Notes under the pieces: model-generated
The model's input: the letters and a program-made list of their open reading frames with translations, nothing else
The model's database searches: none
Told to the model about the DNA's origin: nothing
DNA from: Nitriliruptoraceae bacterium
Lineage (GTDB): Bacteria > Actinomycetota > Nitriliruptoria > Nitriliruptorales > Nitriliruptoraceae
DNA: 35,507 bases
NCBI GenBank assembly: GCA_003565155.1
Contig: PXDB01000064.1
Location: forward strand, 1-35,507
Direction: 5' to 3'
Translations under genes and position numbers: made by a program
Shown: positions 1 to 8,067 of the stretch, piece after piece
Numbering within the stretch: position 1 is the first letter of the stretch
Layout of the letters: every line of letters starts with the position of its first letter

Positions 1-303
1 CCCGACCACGAACCTGCAGCGACCCCGGAGACAGCGGCGGCCCCCGCACCCGAACCCGACCACGAACCCGCAACGACCCCGGAGCCCGATCAGGCGTCCT
101 CGGAGACCGCTGCGCTGGACGACGCACCCTCCCCGGTGCCGAACGAGACGATCCGGGAGCCCGAGGAGCACTGGCAGCAGCCCTGGTCCGCGCCGGCCGG
201 CGCTGCTGCCGTGGCGGACGGTCCTCCGGACGGGGACGCTGCACCCGAGGTGGCCGATGATCGGCCACACTGGCAGCAACCCTGGACCGACGAGGACCGC
301 TGA
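1..303 (+). CDS. C-terminal end of an unknown Pro/Glu/Ala-rich protein (partial)
   Basis: Only the last 100 codons are inside the window; the frame is open from base 1 to a TGA at 301-303. The visible part has no recognisable domain. It is rich in Pro, Glu, Ala and Asp and contains two internal duplications: a degenerate PDHEPA(A/T)TPE unit at the left edge, and the hexapeptide HWQQPW near residues 56 and 91, the second 4 residues from the C-terminus. Such tails are usually disordered. The next gene starts 2 bases after the stop (TGAGCATG), so the two are very likely co-transcribed and translationally coupled. I do not recognise the family. Function unknown. Confidence 0.7.
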   Translation, partial: PDHEPAATPETAAAPAPEPDHEPATTPEPDQASSETAALDDAPSPVPNETIREPEEHWQQPWSAPAGAAAVADGPPDGDAAPEVADDRPHWQQPWTDEDR

Positions 304-305
304 GC

Positions 306-935
306 ATGAGCGCAACGCCACCGCCGCCGGGCGGGTCCGGACCGGGCAGCCCGCCGCCGGGTGGCTTCCCACCCGCCGGACCACCTCCTGGCGGACAACC
401 CCCCAGCGCACCACCACCGGGCGGACCACCGCCGGGAGGACCCCCACCGGGCAGCCCACCGCCGCCCGGCTCCGGCGATGGCGGACCACCCCGTTGGGAT
501 GTTCCCGAGCCGAACACCTCCGACGGCCACCCCAACGGCATCGCCCTCGGCGCCCTGCTGACGGGGATCGGCGCGCTGGTCTTCAGCGTGGTGGGCATCC
601 TCGTGATCCCGCTGTTGATCGCGATACCCGGCGGCCTGGTGGCCATCGGCCTCGGCATCGCCGGTCGGCGCCGCGCCAACCGCGGTGCCGACCGCGGCGG
701 ACAGGCCATCGGAGGGGTCGTCACCGGCGTCCTCGCCCTGCTCATCTCCGGCCTGTGGCTCGCTGGGATCTTCGTGTTCGGCGGCCAGTTCCTCGACGTC
801 TTCGGCGACGACATCCAGGAGTTCGAGCGGTGTGTCGAGGAGACGGGTGACGAGGAGGAGTGCCAGCGGCGCTTCGAGGACCAGGTCGAGCGTCAACTCG
901 AGGACCTGTTCGGCAGCGGCCCGCAGGACGGCTGA
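306..935 (+). CDS. Proline-rich DUF4190-like membrane protein
   Basis: The 209-residue product starts with about 60 residues of repeated PPPGG/PPPGS, likely disordered and cytoplasmic. Hydrophobic stretches follow at about 79-120 and 133-160, separated by a basic loop (GRRRANRG). The order Pro/Gly-rich head, two membrane hairpins and a Gly-rich loop matches the DUF4190 family of small actinobacterial membrane proteins, whose role is not established. The tail (161-209) is strongly acidic, with a Cys pair at about 176 and 186 that could form a disulfide if exported. It starts 2 bases after the preceding stop. The family is a recognition by pattern, not a search result. Confidence 0.8.
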   Translation: MSATPPPPGGSGPGSPPPGGFPPAGPPPGGQPPSAPPPGGPPPGGPPPGSPPPPGSGDGGPPRWDVPEPNTSDGHPNGIALGALLTGIGALVFSVVGILVIPLLIAIPGGLVAIGLGIAGRRRANRGADRGGQAIGGVVTGVLALLISGLWLAGIFVFGGQFLDVFGDDIQEFERCVEETGDEEECQRRFEDQVERQLEDLFGSGPQDG

Positions 936-940
936 ACCCC

Positions 941-1393
941 GTGGCCGGCGAACAGCCTGCGCCCGCGCAGCGGCACCGCTGCGAGGCCTGTCACCGACCC
1001 GGTCCCCTACGGCTCGGTGCGGGCACCGAGGTGGAGGTCGGCACGGTCGCAGCGGCCCTTGAACGTCGGCCGCTGGTGGCCTGCCCGGCCGGACACGACC
1101 GCTCCCCCGGCGCCGCACTGTCGGCCGGGGCTGCGGCGGCAGCGCTCCAGCTGCCGCTCGCGCGACGCCGGTGGCGTCGTGGCGATCGGTGCGCGAACTG
1201 CGGCGAGGCGCTCCTGCTGCCGGTGCGCCGGACACGCCGCACCGTCACCGTGACCGGGGAGGCGCTCCCCGTCCACACCCTCCACCTCGACGTCCCCATG
1301 ACCCGGTGCGCCGACTGCGGCTGGGACCAGATCCCGGTCCGGTCCCACGACGATCTGGAGCGCGCCGTGCGTGCCGTCTACCTGCCGGCCTGA
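941..1393 (+). CDS. Small zinc-ribbon protein
   Basis: I place the start at the GTG at 941, giving 150 residues; it lies 5 bases after the previous stop, and no ATG is available before the conserved part. Three CxxC motifs are visible: CEAC near the N-terminus, then CANC and CADC about 42 residues apart in the C-terminal half, plus a lone Cys in CPAGH. The last two pairs have the spacing of a two-knuckle zinc ribbon (CxxCG...CxxCG), flanking a basic segment. Zinc ribbons of this sort bind nucleic acid or protein partners; the specific role is unknown. The gene faces hisF tail to tail across 13 bases, with no visible terminator hairpin. Confidence 0.65.
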   Translation: MAGEQPAPAQRHRCEACHRPGPLRLGAGTEVEVGTVAAALERRPLVACPAGHDRSPGAALSAGAAAAALQLPLARRRWRRGDRCANCGEALLLPVRRTRRTVTVTGEALPVHTLHLDVPMTRCADCGWDQIPVRSHDDLERAVRAVYLPA

Positions 1394-1406
1394 CCACCCT
1401 CCGCGC

Positions 1407-2237
1407 TCACTGACCGGCGGGTACGCGGCGCACCGGGACCCCGCGCGCGGCCATCGCGTCCTTGACCTCGGCGACCGTGACCTCGCCGAAGTGCAGGATG
1501 GAGGCGGCGAGCACCGCGGAGGCGTTGCCCTCCTGGGCGGCCTCGGCGAGGTGCTCCGCAGAGCCCGCCCCACCGGAGGCGATCACCGGCACCGACACCG
1601 CCGCCGTGACCTCACGCAGCAGTTCGAGGTCGAAGCCGCTCTTGGTCCCATCCCGGTCCATGGAGGTGAGCAGGATCTCCCCGGCCCCGAGCTCGACGGC
1701 ACGCACGCACCACGCGATCGCGTCGAGGTCGGTGGGTGTCCGACCGCCGTGGATCACCACCTCGAACCCCGCGGCCGCGTCATCGGGATCGCGGCGCCGG
1801 GCGTCCACGGCGACCACCACCGACTGGCCCCCCACGGCGTCGGCGGCCGCGGCCAACAGCTCCGGATGCTGGACGGCCGCGGTGTTGAAGGCGATCTTGT
1901 CCGCGCCTGCGTGGAGCATGCGCCGGGCGTCCTCCACGCTCCGCATCCCACCGCCGACGGCGAAGGGGATGGACACCTCCTCGGCGGTGCGGGCGACCAC
2001 GTCCAGCATGATGTCCCGGGCGTCGCTGGAGGCGGTGATGTCGAGGAAGACCAGCTCGTCGGCGCCCGCGCGGTCGTAGGCACGGGCGAGCTCCACGGGA
2101 TCGCCGGCGTCGCGGAGCTCCACGAAGCGCACGCCCTTGACCACGCGTCCCTCGGTGACGTCCAGACAGGGGATGACGCGGACCGCCAGCCCCTCGTCCT
2201 CCGGTGGCAGCCGCCACGTGACCGGTCGCACGCTCAT
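1407..2237 (-). CDS. hisF: Imidazole glycerol phosphate synthase, cyclase subunit HisF
   Basis: HisF closes the imidazole ring: with ammonia from HisH it converts PRFAR to imidazole glycerol phosphate and AICAR. The 276-residue (beta/alpha)8 barrel carries VIPCLDV (general acid/base Asp at 26) and LTSMDRDGT, which holds the second catalytic Asp. Phosphate-binding glycines are visible in AVGGGMRS and IASGGAGS. The ATG at 2237 overlaps the hisA stop (ATGA), so hisA and hisF are coupled. This start gives about 16 residues more than the usual N-terminus (most HisF proteins begin just before VIPCLDV); the coupling favours the longer form. It is the last his gene on this strand in the window; hisI and hisE do not follow. 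Confidence 0.97.
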   Translation of the reverse strand: MSVRPVTWRLPPEDEGLAVRVIPCLDVTEGRVVKGVRFVELRDAGDPVELARAYDRAGADELVFLDITASSDARDIMLDVVARTAEEVSIPFAVGGGMRSVEDARRMLHAGADKIAFNTAAVQHPELLAAAADAVGGQSVVVAVDARRRDPDDAAAGFEVVIHGGRTPTDLDAIAWCVRAVELGAGEILLTSMDRDGTKSGFDLELLREVTAAVSVPVIASGGAGSAEHLAEAAQEGNASAVLAASILHFGEVTVAEVKDAMAARGVPVRRVPAGQ

Positions 2238-2965
2238 GCATCACCCGCCGTTGCGGCCGCCAGGGCTGCAGCCAGCGTGAACCGGTCGCTGTACAGCGCC
2301 TTGCCGACGATGGCGGCGTCGACCCGTTCGTGGCAGGAGGCCAGGGCGTGGAGGTCGTCGAGCGAGCTCACCCCGCCGCTGGCGGTCACCTGGGCAGAGG
2401 TCGCGTCCGCGACGCGCTGCAGCATCTCGAGGTTGGGGCCGGCGAGCATGCCGTCCCGTGCGACGTCGGTGTAGACGAAGCGCGGCACGCCCATGGCGGT
2501 GAAGGCGTCGAGGGCAGCGAACAGGTCACCGGCTTCCTCGGTCCACCCCCTGGCCTGCAGGGTCGTGCCCCGCGCATCCAGCCCCACGGCGATCCGCGGA
2601 CCCACCGCGTCGAGCACCTCCTGCACGAAGCTCGGCTCCTTGAGCGCCATCGTCCCGAGCACGACCCGCTCGGCGCCGTACCCCAGTGACGCCTCCACGT
2701 CGGCGAGGGTGCGCACACCCCCCGAGGCCTGGACCCTGCAGCCCGTCTCAGCGACGATGGCCTCGATCAGATGCCGGTTACGTGGCTCGCCGGTGAACGC
2801 CGCATCGAGGTCGACGACGTGCAACCAGGAGGTGCCGGTGGCGGCGAAGCCTCGGGCGACCTCGACCGGGTCCTCCCCGTAGACGGTCTCCTCGTGCGAG
2901 CGACCCTGGGTCAACCGGACGGCACGACCGTCACGTATGTCGATGGCGGGGTACAGGGTGAACAC
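2234..2965 (-). CDS. hisA: Phosphoribosyl isomerase HisA (possibly dual-function PriA)
   Basis: The 243-residue barrel enzyme isomerises ProFAR to PRFAR. Catalytic Asp9 (PAIDIRDG) and Asp130 (AVGLDARG) are present, with phosphate sites ASGGV and [11 protein letters not shown]. In many actinobacteria this enzyme (PriA) also replaces TrpF. The motif QARGW (Arg139, Trp141) and the ending [14 protein letters not shown] resemble PriA, but an RGW motif is not exclusive to it, so dual function is only a possibility; no trp genes are in the window. The start is a GTG at 2965 preceded by GAGGAG. The upstream neighbour on this strand, hisH, is 1.2 kb away because an opposing ABC gene intervenes, so hisA-hisF probably has its own promoter. 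Confidence 0.95.
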   Translation of the reverse strand: MFTLYPAIDIRDGRAVRLTQGRSHEETVYGEDPVEVARGFAATGTSWLHVVDLDAAFTGEPRNRHLIEAIVAETGCRVQASGGVRTLADVEASLGYGAERVVLGTMALKEPSFVQEVLDAVGPRIAVGLDARGTTLQARGWTEEAGDLFAALDAFTAMGVPRFVYTDVARDGMLAGPNLEMLQRVADATSAQVTASGGVSSLDDLHALASCHERVDAAIVGKALYSDRFTLAAALAAATAGDA

Positions 2966-3087
2966 GGCGCTCCTCGGACCACGGGACCGTGCGCAGCGTA
3001 CGCCGCCGAGGCACGCTGCCGGAACGCCGTCCCCGGCGTGCCGGCGTTCCCAGCCGCACGACCACAGCGACGAACCCCGGAGCGACG
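2966..3087. promoter_or_regulatory. Divergent hisA / ABC-ATPase promoter region with a 9-bp inverted repeat
   Basis: This 122-bp gap separates two divergently read genes, so it must hold the promoters for both unless there is read-through. It contains a perfect inverted repeat, GGAACGCCG at 3021-3029 and CGGCGTTCC at 3042-3050, with a 12-base spacer, and a second palindrome, GCGTACGC, at 2996-3003. The latter overlaps a possible minus-strand -10 (TACGCT). The repeat could be an operator for both genes or a transcript hairpin. No -35 element is convincing. Confidence 0.4.
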
Positions 3088-4173
3088 ATGTCCACCGTCC
3101 ACCTCGAGGATGTGCGCGTCACCAAGGACGGGTCGGAACTGCTCCACGGCATCGACCTGCACGTGCGCGACCGGGAACGGGTCGCGATCCTCGGTCCCTC
3201 GGGATCCGGCAAGTCGACGCTCCTGCGCGCGGTGGCGGGCCTGGAGGAGGTCAGCGCCGGCCAGGTGCTCCTCGGCGACCGTGATGTCACCCGGCTACCC
3301 ACCCGCGATCGCGAGGTGTCCATGGTCAGCCAGTCGGGGTCGCTCATGCGCCACCTCGACGTCGAGGGCAACGTGGCCTTCCCCCTGACCGTCCGCAAGG
3401 TCGAGCAGGAGGAACGGCGCCGGCGGGTGGATGCGGAAGCGCGCGCCTTCTCCCTCTCGGGGCTGCTGCGCCGCAAGCCGCGAACGCTGTCCGCCGGCGA
3501 GCAGCAGGAGGTCGCCCTGGCGCGCTCGCTGGTGCGCCGCGGCGGCGTCCTGCTCCTCGACGAGCCCTTCTCCAAGGCCGACGCGCCCCGACGCGCCGAC
3601 CTCGTCCGCGAGCTGATCCGCATCCAGGAGGGCTACGGCGTCACCCTGCTGATCGCCACCAACGACCAACGGGTGGCCATGAGCGTCGCCGAGCGGTGCG
3701 CGGTGCTGCACCGGGGCCGGATCGCCCAGCTCGGCCCGCCGACGGCGCTGTTCGCCACGCCCGAGACCACCTTCGTGGCCACCTTCCTCGGTTCACCGCC
3801 CATGAACCTGGTCCCCGGCCGCATCGAGCGTATCGCCGGGCGTGCCCGGTTGCGGGCTGGCCCGATCACGGTGCCGGCCCTCGGGCCGAGGTTGAGCCGG
3901 CTGGTCGACAGCGCGTGCACCGTGGGCATCCGGCCGGGCGATCTGGAACGCGCCTCGGGGCAGCAGCTGGTGACCGTCGAGGAGGTGGTGACCCGCACCG
4001 CCTTCCTGGGCTCGGAGGTGGAGGTCGCCCTGTCGGTGGACGAGGACACGGAACTGGTCGCCGTGATCGACCGACCGGCGCCGCAGGTGGGGGAGCTGCT
4101 CCGGCTGACGGTGGCACCGGAACGCATCCACGTGTTCGCACCCGACGGACAGGCGCTCAGCCACGGTGTCTGA
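3088..4173 (+). CDS. Lone ABC transporter ATPase (MalK/UgpC-like, TOBE domain) with altered H-loop
   Basis: The product resembles the ATPase of solute importers. From the ATG at 3088 (GGAG upstream; 361 residues) the numbering falls in register with E. coli MalK. Walker A is GPSGSGKST with Lys42; Q-loop Gln82; the signature is LSAGEQQ at 134-140 instead of LSGGQ; Walker B Asp158 and Glu159. The H-loop position reads ATNDQ, with Asn192 where the catalytic-cycle His is expected, and the D-loop is SKADA instead of SNLDA. A C-terminal TOBE-like region runs from about 240. No permease or binding-protein gene is adjacent. It sits in opposite orientation between hisH and hisA, ending 9 bases from the hisH stop. 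Substrate unknown; hydrolysis may be impaired. Confidence 0.88.
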   Translation: MSTVHLEDVRVTKDGSELLHGIDLHVRDRERVAILGPSGSGKSTLLRAVAGLEEVSAGQVLLGDRDVTRLPTRDREVSMVSQSGSLMRHLDVEGNVAFPLTVRKVEQEERRRRVDAEARAFSLSGLLRRKPRTLSAGEQQEVALARSLVRRGGVLLLDEPFSKADAPRRADLVRELIRIQEGYGVTLLIATNDQRVAMSVAERCAVLHRGRIAQLGPPTALFATPETTFVATFLGSPPMNLVPGRIERIAGRARLRAGPITVPALGPRLSRLVDSACTVGIRPGDLERASGQQLVTVEEVVTRTAFLGSEVEVALSVDEDTELVAVIDRPAPQVGELLRLTVAPERIHVFAPDGQALSHGV

Positions 4174-4182
4174 GCGGCCGTG

Positions 4183-4809
4183 TCAGCCGAGGCTCTCCAG
4201 CCAGTTGCGCAGCAGCCGCGCGCCGACCGGGCCCGACTTCTCCGGGTGGAACTGGGTGCCGACCACGCTGCCCTCGCGGACCAGGCACGGGAACGCCACG
4301 CCGCCGTAGGTGGTGCGCGCCACGACGTGCTGACGGTCGGTGGGGACCGCGTAGTAGGAGTGCACGAAGTAGAGCCGTTCGCCGGCGACACCCGTGAGCA
4401 GCGGGTCCTGCGTGGCGCCTGCATCGGCACGTACCACGTCCCACCCGATGTGGGGCACCACGGCGGTCGCCGGGAACCGCTCCACGTGGCCGGGCAGCAG
4501 CCCGAGGCCCGGTTCCTCCCCCTCATCGGAGCGGGCGTACAACAGCTGCATCCCGACACAGATGCCGAACACCGGCCGCTGCGCGGCGATGGCCTCACGG
4601 ATGAGGTCCTCCAGCCCGCTGCGGCGCAGCTGCGCCATGCAGCTGTCAAAGTTGCCGACCCCGGGGATCACGAGCACGTCTGCGGCCCGGGCGGCGGCGG
4701 CGTCGCTGACCACCTCGGCGTCGGCTCCGGCGGCGTCGAAGCCGCGCTTGGCGGAGCGGACGTTGCCGGCGTCGTAGTCGAGGACCGCGGCCCGCAGCCG
4801 GCTGGTCAC
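4183..4809 (-). CDS. hisH: Imidazole glycerol phosphate synthase, glutaminase subunit HisH
   Basis: HisH releases ammonia from glutamine and channels it to HisF. The class I amidotransferase triad is visible: Cys84 in GICVGMQLL, and His and Glu in FHPEKS near the C-terminus. The oxyanion region PGVGNFDSCM is intact. The start is the GTG at 4809, which overlaps the hisB stop (GTGA) and gives 208 residues, the usual length; the longer open frame into hisB is spurious. Its HisF partner is 2 kb downstream, beyond the oppositely oriented ABC gene, so HisH and HisF may come from different transcripts although they form a stoichiometric complex. Confidence 0.96.
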   Translation of the reverse strand: MTSRLRAAVLDYDAGNVRSAKRGFDAAGADAEVVSDAAAARAADVLVIPGVGNFDSCMAQLRRSGLEDLIREAIAAQRPVFGICVGMQLLYARSDEGEEPGLGLLPGHVERFPATAVVPHIGWDVVRADAGATQDPLLTGVAGERLYFVHSYYAVPTDRQHVVARTTYGGVAFPCLVREGSVVGTQFHPEKSGPVGARLLRNWLESLG

Positions 4810-5396
4810 TGGAGGACACCCTTGGTGGACGGCGTGCCGGAACCGGTGACCGCCACGGCGCGCCGCAGCGCGACCGCCACGGCCTTGAACACCGACTCGA
4901 AGGTGTGGTGGGTGTTGTCGCCGGAGAGGTTGTGCACGTGCAGGGTGATCCGGCTGTTGGCCACCACCGCCTCGAAGAAGTGCTTGACCAGGCTGGTCTC
5001 GAAGTTGGTGCCGATCACCTGGATGGGGACCTCGCACTCCCAGATCAGGTAGGGCCGCCCGGACAGGTCGATCGCCACGCGGGTCAGCGCCTCGTCGATC
5101 GGCACCGTCGCGTCGCCGAAGCGTTCCACCCCGGTGCGGTCCCCCCACGCCTCGGCGAGCGCCTGCCCGAGCGCGATGCCGACGTCCTCCACGGTGTGGT
5201 GCGCGTCGATCTCCAGGTCGCCGTCGGCCTGCACGGTGAGGTCGAGGCGCCCGTGACGGCCGAGCTGGTCCAGCATGTGGTCGAAGAAGGGCACCCCGGT
5301 GTGGACGTCGCTGGTGCCGGCACCGTCGAGATCGACCGCCACCTCGATGGTGGTCTCACGGGTGGTGCGGCTGACGCTGCCCGTCCGAGTGCTCAC
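4806..5396 (-). CDS. hisB: Imidazoleglycerol-phosphate dehydratase HisB
   Basis: HisB dehydrates imidazole glycerol phosphate to imidazole acetol phosphate in a manganese-dependent reaction. The 196-residue product is the dehydratase alone, with no histidinol phosphatase domain, as in most bacteria outside the enterics. The duplicated metal-binding motifs DAHHTVED and DNTHHTFE are both intact, and GVPFFDHMLDQLGRHG is typical. Translation starts at a GTG (5396). The stop overlaps the hisH start by 4 bases. The gap to hisC upstream is about 108 bases, in which I see no terminator. Confidence 0.97.
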   Translation of the reverse strand: MSTRTGSVSRTTRETTIEVAVDLDGAGTSDVHTGVPFFDHMLDQLGRHGRLDLTVQADGDLEIDAHHTVEDVGIALGQALAEAWGDRTGVERFGDATVPIDEALTRVAIDLSGRPYLIWECEVPIQVIGTNFETSLVKHFFEAVVANSRITLHVHNLSGDNTHHTFESVFKAVAVALRRAVAVTGSGTPSTKGVLQ

Positions 5397-5504
5397 GCTG
5401 GTTCCTGTTCTGCGGTGGGAAGCCGGGGCCGAAGGAGGGTCGGTGCGGCGGCTGGCGGCGAAGGTGGCACGTCGCAGGTCGCACGCGCCGGTACGCCCGG
5501 CAGG

Positions 5505-6623
5505 CTACTGCTCCGCCGCGAGCACGCGTTCCAGGGCGGCGAGGAAGGCGTCGTTCTCCTCTGCCGTGCCGATGGTGACCCGCACGCACCCCTCCAGCCC
5601 CGGCTTGGTGGAGAAGTCGCGGACCAGCACGCCGTGCTCCAGGAGGCGACCGAAGAGGTCGGGGACCGACGAGCGCACCAGCAGGAAGTTCGCCACCGAG
5701 GGGTACACCTCGAGGTCGCCGTCAGCGCCGCCGACCGGGCCCGCCCCCCCGTCGCCCTCCCGCAGGGCCCGGAGCGCCGTCGCGACCCGGTCACGCTCCT
5801 CGGCGATGCGGCGACGGTGCTCCAGGAACGCCTCCTCCTGCTCGACCGCCACGACGCCCGCGACCTGCTTCATGGCATCGAGGTGGTAGGGCAGGCGCAC
5901 CTTCTGGAGGTCGTCCACCACCCACGTCGGACCGACCAGGTAGCCGAGCCGGAGCCCCGCCAGCCGGAAGGCCTTCGACAGGGTGCGCACCAGCACCAGC
6001 CGCGGCAGCTCCTCCAGCAGGCCGACGGCGCTGTGGTGGGGTCCGGCGAACTCGATGTAGGCCTCGTCGACCACCAGCAGGGCCCGCGAGCTGTCGTGCA
6101 GCACCCGCAGGGCATCGTGGCCGACCGGGGTCCCGGCGGGGTTGTTCGGTGAGGGCACGAGGATGACGTCGGGATCGTGCTCGGCGACCGCCTCGGCAGC
6201 GCGCTCCGGGGTGAGCAGGAAGCCCGCGTCGAGGTCCACCTCGGCGATCGGGGTCAGCGAGGTGCGGCACAGCTCCGGGTACATCGAGTACCCGGGGCGC
6301 ACCGTCAGCGCCCGGCGGCCCGGGCCGCCGTAGGCCTGGAGCAGCTGCTGGAGGATCTCGTTGGAGCCGTTGGCGGCCCACATGCGGTCGACGGTGGTCC
6401 CGAGCCGGCCCGCCAGCGCCTCGCGGAGCGCGGTCGCCGGTCGGTCCGGGTACCGGTTGAGCTCGAGGCCCTGGATGCGCCGACCGACCTCCGCCAGGTA
6501 GCCCAGCGGCGGCGGCTCCGGGGTCTCGTTGGTGTTCAGCCGTACGGCGACGTCGAGCTGCGGGGCGCCGTAGGGCGCCACGTCGGCGAGGTCATCGCGG
6601 ACCGGGACGCGGTCAGCGGTCAC
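5505..6623 (-). CDS. hisC: Histidinol-phosphate aminotransferase HisC
   Basis: HisC is a PLP enzyme that transaminates imidazole acetol phosphate with glutamate. The start is the GTG at 6623, overlapping the hisD stop (GTGA), giving 372 residues; the longer frame into hisD is discarded. Visible motifs are RLNTNETP at the N-terminus, the substrate loop ANGSNEIL, SPNNPAGTP, DEAYIEF and the PLP lysine in RTLSKAFRLAG. A small Gly/Asp-rich insertion (GDGGAGPVGGADGD) precedes the C-terminal domain, one of several low-complexity insertions in this window. Related aromatic aminotransferases look similar, but the his operon context settles the call. Confidence 0.95.
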   Translation of the reverse strand: MTADRVPVRDDLADVAPYGAPQLDVAVRLNTNETPEPPPLGYLAEVGRRIQGLELNRYPDRPATALREALAGRLGTTVDRMWAANGSNEILQQLLQAYGGPGRRALTVRPGYSMYPELCRTSLTPIAEVDLDAGFLLTPERAAEAVAEHDPDVILVPSPNNPAGTPVGHDALRVLHDSSRALLVVDEAYIEFAGPHHSAVGLLEELPRLVLVRTLSKAFRLAGLRLGYLVGPTWVVDDLQKVRLPYHLDAMKQVAGVVAVEQEEAFLEHRRRIAEERDRVATALRALREGDGGAGPVGGADGDLEVYPSVANFLLVRSSVPDLFGRLLEHGVLVRDFSTKPGLEGCVRVTIGTAEENDAFLAALERVLAAEQ

Positions 6624-7939
6624 CGGCCACCGTCCCGGCGGACCTCGACCGCCGCCCGGTGGGCCGGGAGATCCTCCGCGTCGGCGAAACGGCACACGTC
6701 GTCCGCGAGGTGGGCGAGCCCGCCCTCGTCCACCTCGAGGTAGTTGACCGCCACCAGGAACGAGGAGGTCGTCAGCCCGCCGTTGAAACGGGCGGTACCG
6801 GAGGTCGGCAGGGTGTGGTTCGGGCCGGCGGCGTAGTCGCCGAGGCTGACCGGGGTCAGCGCGCCGATGAAGGTCGTGCCGGCGTAGCGGATGCGCTCGG
6901 CCACCTTGCCGGCGTCGGCGGTGTGGACCTCGAGGTGCTCCGCGGCGAAGGCTTCCGCCACCTCGATGGCATGGTCGATGTCGTCGACCAGCGCGACGGT
7001 GCCCTGCTGGGCGAGCGCGGTGGTGATCCGCTCGACGTGCCTGGTCGCCGCGATCTGGGTATCCAGCTCGGCTTCGACCGGCGCGATCAGCTCCTCGTTC
7101 GGGGTGATCAGCAGGGCGGTCACGAGCTCATCGTGCTCGGCCTGCCCGATCAGGTCGGCAGCGAGGTAGCGGGGATCGGCGGTGTCGTCAGCGACGATCG
7201 CGACCTCCGTAGGGCCGGCGTAGCCCTCCGTGCCGATCCGGCCCTCGGCGACCAGTTGCTGCTTGGCGAGGGCGACGTAGAGGTTGCCGGGGCCCACGAC
7301 CTTGTCGCAGATCGGCACGCTCTCGGTGCCGTAGGCCACGGCGGCGACGGCCTGTGCGCCGCCGACGGCCACGACCCGGTCGACACCGAGCAGGCGGGCG
7401 GTCGCCAGGATCGTGGCGTTCGGCCACCCCGTGGGCGTGCCGTCGGCGTCACGGCCGGTCGGTGGGGTGCACAGCACCACCTCCTCGACGCCGGCGACCT
7501 GGGCCGGCACCGTGGTCATGACGGCGCTCGAGGGCAGGGGTGACAGCCCGCCGGGGACGTACACCGCGACCCGCTGGACCGGGTTGAACCACACCCCCAT
7601 GCGCATCCCGTCGCGGGTGTCCTCCCAGGGTTCGGGCTTGGCGCGCTCGTGGAACCAGCGGACCCGCTCGATGCTGCGCTCGAGGGTGGCGCGCAGCTGC
7701 GGGTCGAGCCCGGCCACCGCGGCGTCGAGCACCGCGTCGGGCACGACGACCTCGTCGAGGTCGACGCGATCGAACCGGGCGGTCAGCTCCTTGAGCGCCG
7801 CGTCGCCACGCGCGCGCACGGCCGCGAGGCTCGCGTCCACGCCCTCACGGGCGACGGCGAGGTCGACCCGCGGGCGCGGCAGCCGCTCGCGCACGTCCGA
7901 GCGGTCGCCTCGCAGGTCCAGGACGCTGAGTCGGCTCAC
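6620..7939 (-). CDS. hisD: Histidinol dehydrogenase HisD
   Basis: HisD is the zinc-dependent, NAD-using enzyme that oxidises L-histidinol to L-histidine in two steps. The 439-residue length is usual. Visible motifs include [53 protein letters not shown] (metal and substrate region) and [14 protein letters not shown]. It starts at a GTG (7939) with GGAG 7 bases upstream. This is the first his gene of the run; pyrF ends 128 bases upstream, and the gap holds a hairpin that buries the Shine-Dalgarno site. It overlaps hisC by 4 bases. Confidence 0.97.
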   Translation of the reverse strand: MSRLSVLDLRGDRSDVRERLPRPRVDLAVAREGVDASLAAVRARGDAALKELTARFDRVDLDEVVVPDAVLDAAVAGLDPQLRATLERSIERVRWFHERAKPEPWEDTRDGMRMGVWFNPVQRVAVYVPGGLSPLPSSAVMTTVPAQVAGVEEVVLCTPPTGRDADGTPTGWPNATILATARLLGVDRVVAVGGAQAVAAVAYGTESVPICDKVVGPGNLYVALAKQQLVAEGRIGTEGYAGPTEVAIVADDTADPRYLAADLIGQAEHDELVTALLITPNEELIAPVEAELDTQIAATRHVERITTALAQQGTVALVDDIDHAIEVAEAFAAEHLEVHTADAGKVAERIRYAGTTFIGALTPVSLGDYAAGPNHTLPTSGTARFNGGLTTSSFLVAVNYLEVDEGGLAHLADDVCRFADAEDLPAHRAAVEVRRDGGR

Positions 7940-8034
7940 GGTACTGCTCCACGGTGGTGGTCGGTGAGCGTACCGCCGGGCGCCTCTGGCCTACCGCGGG
8001 GACCCGCGACCTGATGGGGAGGCAGCGCGGTCAC
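7936..8034 (-). promoter_or_regulatory. Candidate hisD leader: short ORF with His-His and an SD-covering hairpin
   Basis: In the pyrF-hisD gap a 32-codon frame opens with GTG at 8034 and closes with a TGA that overlaps the hisD GTG. It encodes two adjacent histidines (CAC CAC) just before its end. These lie in the loop of a hairpin, GGTACGCTC (7966-7974) against GAGCAGTACC (7940-7949, one bulge), which holds the hisD Shine-Dalgarno GGAG (7947-7950). The leader frame has no good Shine-Dalgarno of its own, and short open frames are common at this GC content, so the peptide is speculative; the hairpin is better supported. Confidence 0.3.
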
Positions 8035-8067
8035 CGGCGAGGAAGCGGTCGCCCGTGCCGCCACCGA

